The translations under genes were made by a program, and so were the position numbers. From Mycolicibacterium iranicum (GTDB lineage Bacteria; Actinomycetota; Actinomycetes; Mycobacteriales; Mycobacteriaceae), in the NCBI RefSeq assembly GCF_001650495.1, contig NZ_LWCS01000021.1, positions 62,001 through 126,000 on the forward strand: a DNA stretch of 64,000 bases, written 5' to 3'. The notes under the pieces were generated by a model. The model was not told the origin of the DNA. It ran no database searches and saw nothing but the letters and a program-made list of their open reading frames with translations. Positions 26,819-36,021 of the stretch are shown here, piece after piece. Numbering within the stretch: position 1 is the stretch's first letter; each line of letters opens with the position of its first letter.

Positions 26819-28414
26819 ATGGCAGATGAGCTCGGAATGCTTGCGACGCTGTGGCGTGCCCGGCTGATCGCACCGATGCGCCCCGACCGCTATCTGCGAA
26901 TGGGGCTGGCGATGCGCCGCGCCGGTCTGACCGCGATCGTCGGCTTCGCGGCCGCCGCGCAGCGCTGCCCCGACCTCCCCGGAATCATCGATGAGCTCGG
27001 CACGCTGACGTGGAAACAGCTCGACGACCGATGCGACGCGCTCGGTGTCGCACTCCAGAGGCAGAAACCCGGGACGGTCGCCGTGATGTGCCGCAACCAT
27101 CGGGGATTCGTCGAGGCGCTTGTCGGCGCCAATCGAATCGGCGCGGACGTGCTGCTGTTGAACACGTCCTTCGCCGGGCCGGCGATGGCGGAGGTCATCG
27201 CGCGTGAAGGCGCCGACGTCGTGATCTACGACCAGGAGTTCGCGGCGACCGTCGACCGCGCGCTTCAAGGCGCCCCGGACGTGGTCAAGATTCTGGGGTG
27301 GGTCGACAGTGATCACGGCGATCTGGCGACTCTCGAATCGCTGATCGGCACTCACCTCGGGCAACGCCCGAAACCGGCTGCCCGCAAGAGTGACATCATC
27401 CTGCTCACGTCGGGGACGACCGGAAGCCCGAAGGGCGCGAAGCGTTCTGCGGGCAGTGGCGGCGCCGGCGATCTCAAAGCGGTCCTCGACCGCACCCCGT
27501 GGCGTGCCGAGGAACCGATTGTCATCGCCGCGCCGATGTTCCACGCCTGGGGCTTTTCGCAACTGCTCTTCGCCGCGTTGCTGGCCTGCCCCATCGTCAC
27601 CCGCAGGAAGTTCGACCCTGCGGCGACACTAGCGTTGATCGACCGCCACTGCGCGACCGGTCTCGCCGTGGTCCCGGTGATGTTCGACCGCATCATGGAC
27701 CTACCCGACGAGGTACGAAATCGCTACAGCGGCAGGTCGTTGCGCTTTGCCACGGCTTCGGGGTCACGGATGCGCCCCGACGTCGTCACCGCATTCATGA
27801 ACCAGTTCGGCGACGTCATCTACAACAACTACAACGCCACGGAAGCGGGCATGATCGCGACGGCGACGCCGGAAGACCTCCGCGCAGCACCGGATACCGC
27901 GGGAAGGCCCGCCGACGGTACCGAGCTGCGAATTCTCGATATCGACCACCGCGAGGTGCCCGCCGGTGAGGTGGGACAGATATTTGTGCGCAGCGGAACG
28001 CTTTTCGACGGTTACACCTCGGGTGCCACCAAGAGATTTCACGACGGTTTCATGGCCACCGGCGACATGGGTTACCTCGACGATGCGGGCCGACTGTTCG
28101 TGGTCGGACGCGATGACGAGATGATCGTCTCGGGCGGAGAGAACGTCTATCCGATTGAGGTCGAAAGGGCGTTGGTCGCCCACCCCGAGGTGGCCGAGGC
28201 AAGTGTCCTCGGTGTCGACGACACGGAGTACGGCCAGCGCCTGGCGGCGTTTGTGGTGCTCACCGACGGCGGCACCGCGACCGTCGACGATCTCAAAGCG
28301 CATGTGCGCGCCAACCTCGCCAATTACAAAGTGCCGCGCGAGATTACGATCCTTGAGGAACTGCCGCGCGGCAGCACCGGCAAGATCCTTCGCAACGAAC
28401 TGCGCGGTAGCTGA
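26819..28414 (+). CDS. Acyl-CoA synthetase, FadD12-like
   Basis: A protein of about 531 residues of the ANL adenylating superfamily. The ATP-binding motif is LLTSGTTGSPKG, the second adenylation motif is YNNYNATEAG, ATGDMGY follows, and the C-terminal catalytic Lys lies in PRGSTGKILR. The overall pattern resembles mycobacterial FadD12 ligases. It makes acyl-CoA from a carboxylic acid, ATP and CoA. A TTG at 26,810 overlaps the previous stop and could be the start instead of ATG 26,819. It ends one base from the convergent WS/DGAT gene. In context it may activate the substrate or its acidic fragments. Confidence 0.88.
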   Translation: MADELGMLATLWRARLIAPMRPDRYLRMGLAMRRAGLTAIVGFAAAAQRCPDLPGIIDELGTLTWKQLDDRCDALGVALQRQKPGTVAVMCRNHRGFVEALVGANRIGADVLLLNTSFAGPAMAEVIAREGADVVIYDQEFAATVDRALQGAPDVVKILGWVDSDHGDLATLESLIGTHLGQRPKPAARKSDIILLTSGTTGSPKGAKRSAGSGGAGDLKAVLDRTPWRAEEPIVIAAPMFHAWGFSQLLFAALLACPIVTRRKFDPAATLALIDRHCATGLAVVPVMFDRIMDLPDEVRNRYSGRSLRFATASGSRMRPDVVTAFMNQFGDVIYNNYNATEAGMIATATPEDLRAAPDTAGRPADGTELRILDIDHREVPAGEVGQIFVRSGTLFDGYTSGATKRFHDGFMATGDMGYLDDAGRLFVVGRDDEMIVSGGENVYPIEVERALVAHPEVAEASVLGVDDTEYGQRLAAFVVLTDGGTATVDDLKAHVRANLANYKVPREITILEELPRGSTGKILRNELRGS

Positions 28415-28415
28415 G

Positions 28416-29855
28416 TCAGCGGCCACCGGCGGGTGCCGGCGCCATTGCGGTGTCGACGGAGCTCGCAGGCGGCAGACCGCACGCACGCCGCAGTTCGTCG
28501 AACGCGTGCACCATAGCGTCGGTGGATTCATGTGGATCTGCGAATGTGCGGTCGTCGGACAGGACCGCGATGTCGAGTTGGTCGACATAACTCCACACCG
28601 TCATGTTGAAGGCGCTGCCCGCCGAAAGAACACCGACGGAATAGATTTCGCTGACCGGGGCACCGCCGATGTGTCCGCGCTGCTTCGGCCCGGCGACGTT
28701 GGAGATGGCAACGTTCATCAGCCGGTTGTGGTCGGCCCGCTTGGCTTGGGCTCTGAACAGAGCGGGCGACAGCGGAGGCGGCAGGTACTCCAGCATCCTG
28801 CCCTGAAGCGTCGGACCCAGCAGGTCGTTGTTCTCCTTTGCGCGGGTCGTTGCCACAGACGTGAGCTTCACCCGCTCCAGCGGATCGTCGATGTGGACCG
28901 GAAGGGAAACCATCATGCCGCCGATCTCGTTTCCGGTGATCCGCTCCGGCGACTTGTCCGTCGCGATCGGCACCGTGGCGATGATGGGGCGATCGGCTCT
29001 TCCGTCATAGCGCATCAGCAGCTCACGAAGTCCACCGGCGGCGACGGCCAAGACGACGTCGTTGAACGTCACGCCAAGGTGTTTCGTCGTCTCCTTGATC
29101 TCGGCGAGGGACAGCGTGGCGGTGGCGAAGGTGCGGACAGGGGAGACCACGTGGTTGAGGAATGTCGGAGGGGCGTTGAACGGCTTGGCCAGGTCGGGGA
29201 CAGCCCGTCGTTGCTTGGCGCGTTTGCGCAGCCGGGTCACGCCGCGTGCGACATCGCTGACCAGACCGGGCAGTTCCGCGATGTTCCGGAAATGGTCGAT
29301 TTGCGCTTCCCAGAGCAGATCCTTCGCCGACGGCTCCGCACAGGCCTGCGGTGGCTCGTCACGCTCATCCTGCGAAGTATCGACCAGATCCATCAGTCGC
29401 GCAAGGAGATTCGCCGAAGCCACCCCGTCGGCCAGCGTATGGTGCACCTTGCCGATCAGCGCGAAGCGATTACCGGCCATACCTTCGGCGAAGTGGAACT
29501 CCCACAGCGGCTTGCTGCGGTCCAACGGCGTGCTGGCGATCTCACCGATGACTCGGTCGAGTTCGCGACGCCCACCCGGTGGGGCCACCTGGACGCGGCG
29601 AAGGTGATAGTCCAGATCCACCGGGCAGTCCTGCAGCCACATCGGGTGATGCAGCCGCCCGGGTATGTCGATCAACCGGTAACGCAGCGGGTCGAGCAGG
29701 TGGAGTCGGCGGGCCACGGTCTGGCGGAAGGCATCGAACCCGTAGTCGCCGCCATACCCTTCAGCATCGATCACCGCCACCTTCAGCGTGTGCGTGTGCA
29801 GGTTGGGGGTCTCGCTGTACAACAGCATGGCGTCCATACCGTTGAGGCGCTTCAT
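28416..29855 (-). CDS. Wax ester synthase/diacylglycerol acyltransferase (WS/DGAT)
   Basis: A 479-residue protein beginning MKRLNGMDAMLLYSETP, the usual WS/DGAT opening. The catalytic motif HHTLADG is at 138-144 (HHxxxDG). These enzymes esterify fatty acyl-CoA to an alcohol or diacylglycerol and are numerous in mycobacteria. The frame stays open upstream to 29,954, but ATG 29,855 gives the family-typical N-terminus. It is third in the P450/SDR operon, so the alcohol acceptor might be the P450 product; that is inference. Confidence 0.87.
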   Translation of the reverse strand: MKRLNGMDAMLLYSETPNLHTHTLKVAVIDAEGYGGDYGFDAFRQTVARRLHLLDPLRYRLIDIPGRLHHPMWLQDCPVDLDYHLRRVQVAPPGGRRELDRVIGEIASTPLDRSKPLWEFHFAEGMAGNRFALIGKVHHTLADGVASANLLARLMDLVDTSQDERDEPPQACAEPSAKDLLWEAQIDHFRNIAELPGLVSDVARGVTRLRKRAKQRRAVPDLAKPFNAPPTFLNHVVSPVRTFATATLSLAEIKETTKHLGVTFNDVVLAVAAGGLRELLMRYDGRADRPIIATVPIATDKSPERITGNEIGGMMVSLPVHIDDPLERVKLTSVATTRAKENNDLLGPTLQGRMLEYLPPPLSPALFRAQAKRADHNRLMNVAISNVAGPKQRGHIGGAPVSEIYSVGVLSAGSAFNMTVWSYVDQLDIAVLSDDRTFADPHESTDAMVHAFDELRRACGLPPASSVDTAMAPAPAGGR

Positions 29856-30006
29856 GGTGAACCATGCAACCACCCGAGCCACATGATCACCGTGGATTTC
29901 GCCGAATGTGACCGGCGCAGATGTCCGCCCTCCGGCGGGGATCGGTGGGGCCACGGAGGAGATCTTCTGCCACGCCGGGGCTCTTCCCGGCGGTCGGCCG
30001 GCACCG

Positions 30007-30843
30007 CTACTTCAGACAGCTGCCACCGTCGACCGGCAACGTGACGCCGGTGATGAAGCGCGCCTCGTCGGAAGCCAGGAACAGCACGGCGTTGGCGATG
30101 TCTTCTGGCTCCACCCACCCGATGGGCAGCGTGTGCATCAGCTGGCCGATCACCTTCATGTCGTCGGGGCCCGGGTTCTCAAGGTCGGGCCGGAACAACT
30201 TCATCGTCGGCTCGTTCATGAACAGCGGGGTGTTCACGTTCGTTGGATGCACGGAGTTGACGCGTATGTTCTGGGCGCCCAGTTCGACGGCGAACGTCCG
30301 CATCAGCCCCACGACACCATGCTTTGCGGCGACGTAGTGGCCGGTGTGCGGATAAGCCTTGAGACCACCCACAGAACTGGTGAGTATGATCGAACCGCCT
30401 TTACCTCCCGCAATGATATGCGGCACACCGGCTTTGACCGTCTTCCAGACACCGGAGAGGTTCACGGCGATCATGTCGTCCCAGTCGGGCTCTCCGGTCT
30501 TGTCGAGCGTCTGGCCTCCGTTGCCGATGCCCGCATTGGCGACGATGATGTCCAGCTTTCCGAACTCTTCGACACCGGCGTCGACGGCGGCCTTGAGAGC
30601 GTCATAGTCGCGGACGTCGACCTCGGCAGTGTGGATTCGCCCGCCCGCGTTCTTGACCAGATCGGCGGTCTCGGCAAGATCTTCAGGCGTGGACAGGGGA
30701 ATCAGCACGCTGTCGATCTGCTTGCAGATGTCGACGGCGATGATGTCGGCGCCCTCCTGGGCCATCCGCACCGCGTGCGCCCGTCCCTGTCCGCGCGCCG
30801 CACCGGTGATGAAAGCGACCTTGCCTTCTACACGTCCTGCCAT
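30007..30843 (-). CDS. Mycofactocin-type short-chain dehydrogenase (carveol dehydrogenase-like)
   Basis: A 278-residue SDR with ITGAARGQGRAHAVRMAQEG, then DICKQIDSVLIPLSTPEDL, an insertion that marks the mycofactocin-coupled SDR family. The catalytic residues are Ser in LTSSVGG and YVAAK. Family members hold their nicotinamide tightly and pass electrons to the peptide cofactor mycofactocin; characterised relatives oxidise alcohols such as carveol. It follows the P450 gene by 38 bases. A P450-made alcohol oxidised by a mycofactocin SDR is a sensible pair. No mycofactocin biosynthesis gene is in the window. Confidence 0.85.
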   Translation of the reverse strand: MAGRVEGKVAFITGAARGQGRAHAVRMAQEGADIIAVDICKQIDSVLIPLSTPEDLAETADLVKNAGGRIHTAEVDVRDYDALKAAVDAGVEEFGKLDIIVANAGIGNGGQTLDKTGEPDWDDMIAVNLSGVWKTVKAGVPHIIAGGKGGSIILTSSVGGLKAYPHTGHYVAAKHGVVGLMRTFAVELGAQNIRVNSVHPTNVNTPLFMNEPTMKLFRPDLENPGPDDMKVIGQLMHTLPIGWVEPEDIANAVLFLASDEARFITGVTLPVDGGSCLK

Positions 30844-30881
30844 TGTTTCCAGTCCTTCGAGGTGTTGAGGTGATGGTGATT

Positions 30882-32090
30882 TCAGGAGACGAACGTCGGC
30901 ATTGATTCCCAGCCGCGCACCGCGGTGGTCTGGGAGGGCGTGGCGTTGGCCCAGTCGACCTCCCATGTCGGAAAGCGTTTGAGGATCTCCTCCAGTGCGA
31001 TCCGGCCTTCGAGCCGGGCCAAGGCATTGCCCATGCAGAAATGGGTGCCGGCACCGAACGTCATGTGGGAACGCAACTCCCGGTGGATATCGAAGACATC
31101 GCCGTCGGGCGGGAACCTACGGTGGTCTCGATTTGCTGAACCGACGAGCATCAGCATCGCCGACCCAGCGGGCACCGTCTGGCCGTAGTACTGCACATCG
31201 CGGGTGACGTAGCGGGCGATCTGCAGGGCGGGCGGCTCCCAGCGGAGGATCTCCTCGATCGCCTGCGGTATCAACGTCGGGTCGGCGGCAAGCTCGGAGC
31301 GCTGATCCGGGTAGTCCGCGAGAGTCTTGCCCGCCCAGCCGATCAGGCGGGTGGTGGTCTCGCTGCCTGCGGTCGCGATCACGGTCAGGTACATCAGCAG
31401 TTCTTCCCGGCCCAGCCTGCGGCGGGTGCCGGTCTCGTCTTCGAACTCGGCGTTGAGCAGGTCGGTCATGATGTCGTCCGACGGGTGCTCGGTGCGGTGG
31501 TCGATGAACTCGGCGAAGACTTCTCCGGTGGCCATCAGGTCCACCGAGTTGCTCTGCAGAGTGGCCTCACCGTGGTCGGTGACGCGTCGCTGATCCTCCT
31601 CCGGGATGCCCAGCAGCATGCCGATCACACGCATCGGCATTTGCGCGCCGAGATCGCCGACGAAGTCGAATCGGTCCGTCCCGATCAGTGGGTCCAGGCA
31701 TCGTGCGGTGAACTCGCGGATCTGTGGCTCGAGTGCCGCAACCTTGCGCGGCGTGAACACCCGGGAGAGGAGGTTCCGATGGATGTTGTGGATCGGCGGA
31801 TCCTCGAAAATCAGCGTCCCGGGCGGGATCTCCATGCCGGACTTGATGATTTCCAATAGCGCGCCGCGGCCGGAGATGAAGGTCTCGTGGTCGATGACGC
31901 CCTTGTTGACGTCCTCGTATCTGCTCAGCGCGTAGAAGTCATGCTTGGAGTTGTAATACAGCGGTGCTTCTTCCCGCAGCCGGGCGAAAACCGGGTAGGG
32001 ATTCATGTTGAGTTCGACGTTGTACGTGTCGTAGTACAGGTCCTCCGTCGTCGCATCCTGCACGTCGGAGTTGTCAGCGCTGATCGTCAC
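30882..32090 (-). CDS. Cytochrome P450
   Basis: A 402-residue soluble P450: I-helix motif TAGSETTTR, ExxR in EEILRWEPP, and heme loop FGAGTHFCMGNALA with the Cys ligand. HxxR-like HNIHRNLLSRVFTPRK lies in the C-helix region. It starts at GTG 32,090. It differs clearly from the P450 at 15,822 and has no ferredoxin gene beside it. It is first in an operon with the mycofactocin-type SDR and the WS/DGAT. The CYP family number cannot be set by eye. Confidence 0.92.
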   Translation of the reverse strand: MTISADNSDVQDATTEDLYYDTYNVELNMNPYPVFARLREEAPLYYNSKHDFYALSRYEDVNKGVIDHETFISGRGALLEIIKSGMEIPPGTLIFEDPPIHNIHRNLLSRVFTPRKVAALEPQIREFTARCLDPLIGTDRFDFVGDLGAQMPMRVIGMLLGIPEEDQRRVTDHGEATLQSNSVDLMATGEVFAEFIDHRTEHPSDDIMTDLLNAEFEDETGTRRRLGREELLMYLTVIATAGSETTTRLIGWAGKTLADYPDQRSELAADPTLIPQAIEEILRWEPPALQIARYVTRDVQYYGQTVPAGSAMLMLVGSANRDHRRFPPDGDVFDIHRELRSHMTFGAGTHFCMGNALARLEGRIALEEILKRFPTWEVDWANATPSQTTAVRGWESMPTFVS

Positions 32091-32297
32091 GTGGTCCCTC
32101 TCGCTGGATCAGTCTTTCGTAAGACATCGGGCTGCAGTTTGTCTCACAACTGTGGCATCGCCGACACGCGAGTGTCAATGGCAAGCTCCTGGAATGCAAT
32201 TACCGCTCTCTGAGGAAAAGAATTGTCTTCTCACATAACGGACCAGGGCGTTTTACGCACGCGACGAAGAGTCAGTCCCGGGGAAGGGGAGAGCGTG
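32091..32297. other. Upstream region of the P450 operon
   Basis: About 207 bases without a convincing gene. It contains an AT-richer tract near 32,190-32,235 and TTTGTCTCACAACTG near 32,136, but no clear inverted repeat until the composite operator that follows. Confidence 0.4.
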
Positions 32298-32325
32298 ATT
32301 CTGAACCTAGAAGAGTATGATTCTC
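32298..32325. promoter_or_regulatory. Composite operator, site 4
   Basis: ATTCTG, seven bases, AAGAGT, three bases, ATTCTC. This repeats the half-site spacing of 164-191, with one mismatch in the first arm and two in the second. It lies just past the TetR stop and about 210 bases upstream of the P450 start, so it probably serves the P450 operon. Confidence 0.45.
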
Positions 32326-32328
32326 GGC

Positions 32329-33048
32329 CTACTCGGCGGAGAAGCCGAAGGCGCAGAAGTCCCAAACTTCGTCGGCAGTGATGGGATGGGCCGTGTCGCC
32401 GTCGCCGTCGCCGCTGGACTGCGCGACGAACATCACCGTCTGCATTGTCATTGCGGCCATGCGCTTGGGATTGATCCCATCGCGCAACTGGCCTGCTTCG
32501 CTGGCCTCTGCCATCAGCTCGGTGAGCAGGGCCAGCAGCGGCGCGTGGGCCACCTTGACCTCGGACGGGTGTGACACGAGTAGCCGCGGCGCGAAATCGG
32601 TGAACAGCGGCCGCTTGGCTGACGGGTCCGGGCGCGAAGACTCGAAAAGTAGCTCTATGGCCACCTTCAAGCGCTCGATGGGGCTTTCCTGTCCGGAGGT
32701 GGCCGCCCGGATCTGGTCGGCCGACCGACTCAGAGCATCCTCGAACAGCGCAAGTAAGAGCTCGTGTTTGCCGTCGAACTGCAGGTAGAAGCTGCGAAGC
32801 GACTGGCGCGAGCGGTCGACGACCTCTTGCACCGTGAAGTCGGTGCTGCCCTTCTCGATGATGATGGCCTGCGCGGCGTCCAGGAATCGCTGCACGCGCT
32901 GGGCGGCCCGCAGTTTGGCGGTCTTGATCGAACGCTCGACCGCGCGCTGCTTCCAAGCGGGTTCTTCGCTGGGATTCGTCACCGAAGGCTCAGATGCAGG
33001 CCGACTGGGGAGAACATGAACTGACTGTACCGGAGAACGCCTTGCCAT
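32329..33048 (-). CDS. TetR-family regulator, candidate master regulator of the cluster
   Basis: A 239-residue protein with a basic N-terminal extension of about 50 residues, then a TetR DNA-binding domain (RVQRFLDAAQAIIIEKGSTD, VVDRSRQSLRSFYLQFDGK). The C-terminal half is the ligand domain. ATG 33,048 has a good GAGGACC ribosome site and is preferred over the TTG at 33,075. A perfect copy of the GAGAAT-N3-ATTCTC operator lies 57 bases upstream, between this gene and a divergent crotonase. Autoregulation at that site, and control of the other copies in the window, is my inference. Confidence 0.85.
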   Translation of the reverse strand: MARRSPVQSVHVLPSRPASEPSVTNPSEEPAWKQRAVERSIKTAKLRAAQRVQRFLDAAQAIIIEKGSTDFTVQEVVDRSRQSLRSFYLQFDGKHELLLALFEDALSRSADQIRAATSGQESPIERLKVAIELLFESSRPDPSAKRPLFTDFAPRLLVSHPSEVKVAHAPLLALLTELMAEASEAGQLRDGINPKRMAAMTMQTVMFVAQSSGDGDGDTAHPITADEVWDFCAFGFSAE

Positions 33049-33104
33049 AGCGGTCCTCGACTTCCTCTCGGCCAACGTGTCAGAGATTGAAACTTCCTCT
33101 TGGC

Positions 33105-33119
33105 GAGAATAGTATTCTC
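33105..33119. promoter_or_regulatory. Inverted-repeat operator, site 5 (perfect)
   Basis: GAGAAT-AGT-ATTCTC between the divergent TetR and crotonase genes. ACTTCC at 33,092-33,097 is in the position of the extra half-site but matches only three of six bases. This is the copy that best links the motif to a regulator gene. Confidence 0.65.
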
Positions 33120-33211
33120 ATTTTGGTGATAACAGAAGGCCCAGATCTTGACTCAGCTGGCTACATGATCTCTTCGTGCTGATCTCGCACCTCCCGAACC
33201 CGAGGACCGCC

Positions 33212-33994
33212 GTGTACATCGACTATGACGTGACCGACCGCATCGCGACCATCACCATCAACCGTCCCGAAGCGGCCAACGCGCAGAATCCGGAACTCCT
33301 GGACGAACTCGACGCTGCCTGGACGCGTGCCGCCGAGGACAACGAAGTATCGGTCATTGTGCTGCGGGCCAACGGCAAGCACTTCTCGGCCGGGCACGAC
33401 CTGCGCGGTGGTGGCCCCGTGCCCGACAAGATCACGCTCGAGTTCATCATCCAGCACGAGTCCAAGCGCTACCTGGAGTACACGCTGCGCTGGCGCAACG
33501 TCCCGAAGCCGTCAATTGCCGCCGTGCAGGGTCGCTGCATTTCCGGTGGTCTGCTGTTGTGCTGGCCCTGCGATCTGATCATCGCGGCCGATGACGCTCA
33601 GTTCTCCGACCCCGTCGTGCTGATGGGTATCGGCGGCGTGGAATACCACGGCCATACGTGGGAGCTCGGGCCTCGCAAGGCCAAAGAGATCCTCTTCACC
33701 GGCCGCGCCATGACCGCCGACGAGGTGGCTGCGACCGGGATGGTGAATCGCGTGGTGCCGCGCGACCAGCTCGACGGCGAGACCCGGGCGCTGGCGGAAC
33801 AGATCGCCAAGATGCCGCCGTTCGCGTTGCGGCAGGCCAAGCGTGCCGTCAACCAAACGCTGGACGTGCAGGGTTTCTACGCCGCGATCCAGTCGGTGTT
33901 CGATGTGCACCAGACCGGTCACGGCAACGCGCTGAGCGTGGGCGGCTGGCCGGTTCTGGTGAACCTCGACGAGATGAAGGCAAACATCAAGTAG
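33212..33994 (+). CDS. Enoyl-CoA hydratase/isomerase family protein
   Basis: A 260-residue crotonase. Oxyanion-hole segments are HFSAGHDL and GRCISGGLLLCWPCDL; the opening IATITINRPEAANAQ is standard. GTG 33,212 has a GAGGA ribosome site at good distance; GTG 33,176, which would add 12 residues, has none. It hydrates or isomerises enoyl-CoA in side-chain breakdown. It is divergent from the candidate master TetR gene and shares operator site 5 with it. Confidence 0.87.
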   Translation: MYIDYDVTDRIATITINRPEAANAQNPELLDELDAAWTRAAEDNEVSVIVLRANGKHFSAGHDLRGGGPVPDKITLEFIIQHESKRYLEYTLRWRNVPKPSIAAVQGRCISGGLLLCWPCDLIIAADDAQFSDPVVLMGIGGVEYHGHTWELGPRKAKEILFTGRAMTADEVAATGMVNRVVPRDQLDGETRALAEQIAKMPPFALRQAKRAVNQTLDVQGFYAAIQSVFDVHQTGHGNALSVGGWPVLVNLDEMKANIK

Positions 33995-34019
33995 GTGGCG
34001 AGTTGCGCCGCGAGCGCGC

Positions 34020-34067
34020 GTGTCGGCACAGCGCCGCGCCGCAACGTGGGAGCGAGCGCGCGCTCGC
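34020..34067. repeat. GC-rich palindromes between convergent genes
   Basis: GCGAGCGCGCGCTCGC (34,052-34,067) is a perfect 16-base palindrome. It is preceded by partly complementary GC-rich arms. The 84-base gap separates two converging genes, so a bidirectional terminator without a T-tract, common in mycobacteria, is the likely role. Confidence 0.4.
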
Positions 34068-34078
34068 GGTGCGACGCA

Positions 34079-34897
34079 CTAGAGCTGGGCCAGGCGGGGG
34101 ACCGAACCACGGGCGCGCAGCCCTGCCCCTGCCCTTCGGGTGAGTTCCCGTGAGCTGCCCAGCAATCCGTCGAGCACCAGCACCCGCTTCACATGATGGG
34201 CAAGTGCGTGCTCCTCGGTGAAGCCGATGCCGCCGAGCACCTGTTGACAGTGCTTGGCCGCGGTCAGCGCCGCTTTTCCCGCGGCCGCCTTCGCCAGCAG
34301 TGCCGTGAGGTCCGGGTTATCCGCTCCGGGCAGGGTCAGCGTCGCCTCGGCTCCCTCGATCGCGACCAACGTCTCGGCCAGCCGGTGCCGTACAGCCTGG
34401 AACGCCGCGATCGGCTTGCCGAATTGCGTGCGGTCCAGTGCATGCTGACGAGCCAGCGCGAGCATCGCGCGCGCCGAGCCGACCAGCCACCAGCCGACGG
34501 CCACCCGCGCCTCCGCCACCCGGATGGGGTAGCCCTCCTCTTCGCGGCGCAGTGGCAGCCCGCCGAGCGTGGGGTCGAGACTTTCAGGACTGATTCGGTC
34601 CCACACCACCCAGGTGTTGCCGGCGTAGGGCAGCGGCAGTTCGACGGTGTCGCCGATGGTGTTTCCGGTGGCGTGCAACACGACGTCGACGAGAATCGAC
34701 GCATGCGAACCGGTTTCGCCGAGCAGGCGGAAGTACAGCGGAATCGCCAGCTCGGGCACCTCGGTCAACATGTCGGCCCAGCCGAGGTCGGCCAGTGCCG
34801 CGTCGAGCGTCGGCCCCGAGGACGACAGCATGGTTTTGCGTAGCGAGGATTCGAGCATCCCGAGCGACTCCTGATCCAGCTGGGTGGTCACGGTCAC
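34079..34897 (-). CDS. Acyl-CoA dehydrogenase-like protein, short subunit
   Basis: A 272-residue acyl-CoA dehydrogenase relative, much shorter than the usual 370-400. The C-terminal helical domain is clear (ARQHALDRTQFGKPIAAFQA, QVLGGIGFTEEHALAHHVKR), while the N-terminal helical part is reduced. Actinobacterial FadE proteins of steroid side-chain breakdown work as heterotetramers of two unlike subunits. This gene overlaps the full-length one upstream by GTGA and probably encodes its partner. It is last in a seven-gene minus-strand operon. Confidence 0.8.
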   Translation of the reverse strand: MTVTTQLDQESLGMLESSLRKTMLSSSGPTLDAALADLGWADMLTEVPELAIPLYFRLLGETGSHASILVDVVLHATGNTIGDTVELPLPYAGNTWVVWDRISPESLDPTLGGLPLRREEEGYPIRVAEARVAVGWWLVGSARAMLALARQHALDRTQFGKPIAAFQAVRHRLAETLVAIEGAEATLTLPGADNPDLTALLAKAAAGKAALTAAKHCQQVLGGIGFTEEHALAHHVKRVLVLDGLLGSSRELTRRAGAGLRARGSVPRLAQL

Positions 34898-36021
34898 TCC
34901 TTCCCAAGGTCCAAGAGGCGGCGGGCGATGATGTTGCGCTGCACCTCAGCGGTGCCGCCATAGATCGTCGCAGCGCGCGAATACAGGTACTCCGTGCGCC
35001 ATTCGGTGTCGTCGAGTTCGATGACACCGGGCAGCAGGTCGCGGACGGTGTCGTAGAGCCGTTGCTCGGCACCGGCCAGCAGAACCTTGTCGATCGATGT
35101 GTCCGGTCCGAGCTTGTGGCCTTCGCCCAGTCGGTGCTGGGTTGCGCGGGACCGGCAGCGCAGCGTGTGCAGGGCCAGGTACGCCTCTCCCATGTCGGTA
35201 TCCACGGCCTGACCGTGGCTACGGACCGCGTCGACCAACGCGTCGAAACGTGAGTAGAGGTAGGCGATCCGCTGCCAGAAGCAGGTGGACCGTTCGTAGG
35301 GCAGGAGATCCATCGCGAGCTTCCAACCGTCTCCGGGCTCGCCCAACATCCGGCTCGCATCCACCTCGACGTCGTCGAAATAGACCTCGCAGAACTCGTC
35401 GACGTCGTGCATGGTGCGCAGCGGGCGGATCGAGATGCCTGGAGTGTCGAGATCGACGAAGAACGCCGTGATGCCCTCATGAGCGGGAGTGTCCGCGTCG
35501 CCGGTACGGGTGAGCAGGATGCAGCGATGGGAGAACTGGGCGAAACTGGTCCACACCTTCTGGCCGTTGATCACCCAGTTGTCTCCGCGCTTCACTGCGC
35601 GGGTGGTGAGTGAGGCCAGGTCGCTGCCGGAGCCGGGCTCGGAAAAGCCCTGGCACCATTGCTCTTCGCCGCTGAGCAGCTTGGGCATCATCTCGCCGGC
35701 CAGCTCGGGTTTCGCGTAGTCGATCATCGTCGGTGCCAACACCTCGAGCATCGAGTACGGTCCCGGCTCGGCCAGTCGACGGCCCACGACTTCTTCGCCG
35801 ACGATCGCCCGCAGCATCGCCGGGCCGCCAAGGCCGCCGGCGTCCTCGGGCCAGCCGTAGCGGCTCCAGCCGGCGTCGTAGAGCGCACGCTGCACACGTG
35901 CGAACTGCCGGATGTGACCCTCGAGCGAGTGGTCGTCCGCCGGCGGGGTGAGATCGTTCTGATCGAGCCAGTCACGCAGCGCGGTGCGGAACGCGGCGGG
36001 TTCGTAGAGCTCGCTGTTCAT
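34894..36021 (-). CDS. Acyl-CoA dehydrogenase, FadE type
   Basis: A 375-residue acyl-CoA dehydrogenase with the FAD-site segments GFSEPGSGSDLASL and WVINGQKVWTS. The C-terminal stretch IYGGTAEVQRNIIARR has Gly where medium-chain enzymes have the catalytic Glu, as in the mycobacterial heteromeric FadE group. Together with the short subunit downstream it likely forms an alpha2-beta2 enzyme acting on a bulky CoA ester. ATG 36,021 overlaps the previous stop (ATGA). Confidence 0.87.
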   Translation of the reverse strand: MNSELYEPAAFRTALRDWLDQNDLTPPADDHSLEGHIRQFARVQRALYDAGWSRYGWPEDAGGLGGPAMLRAIVGEEVVGRRLAEPGPYSMLEVLAPTMIDYAKPELAGEMMPKLLSGEEQWCQGFSEPGSGSDLASLTTRAVKRGDNWVINGQKVWTSFAQFSHRCILLTRTGDADTPAHEGITAFFVDLDTPGISIRPLRTMHDVDEFCEVYFDDVEVDASRMLGEPGDGWKLAMDLLPYERSTCFWQRIAYLYSRFDALVDAVRSHGQAVDTDMGEAYLALHTLRCRSRATQHRLGEGHKLGPDTSIDKVLLAGAEQRLYDTVRDLLPGVIELDDTEWRTEYLYSRAATIYGGTAEVQRNIIARRLLDLGKE

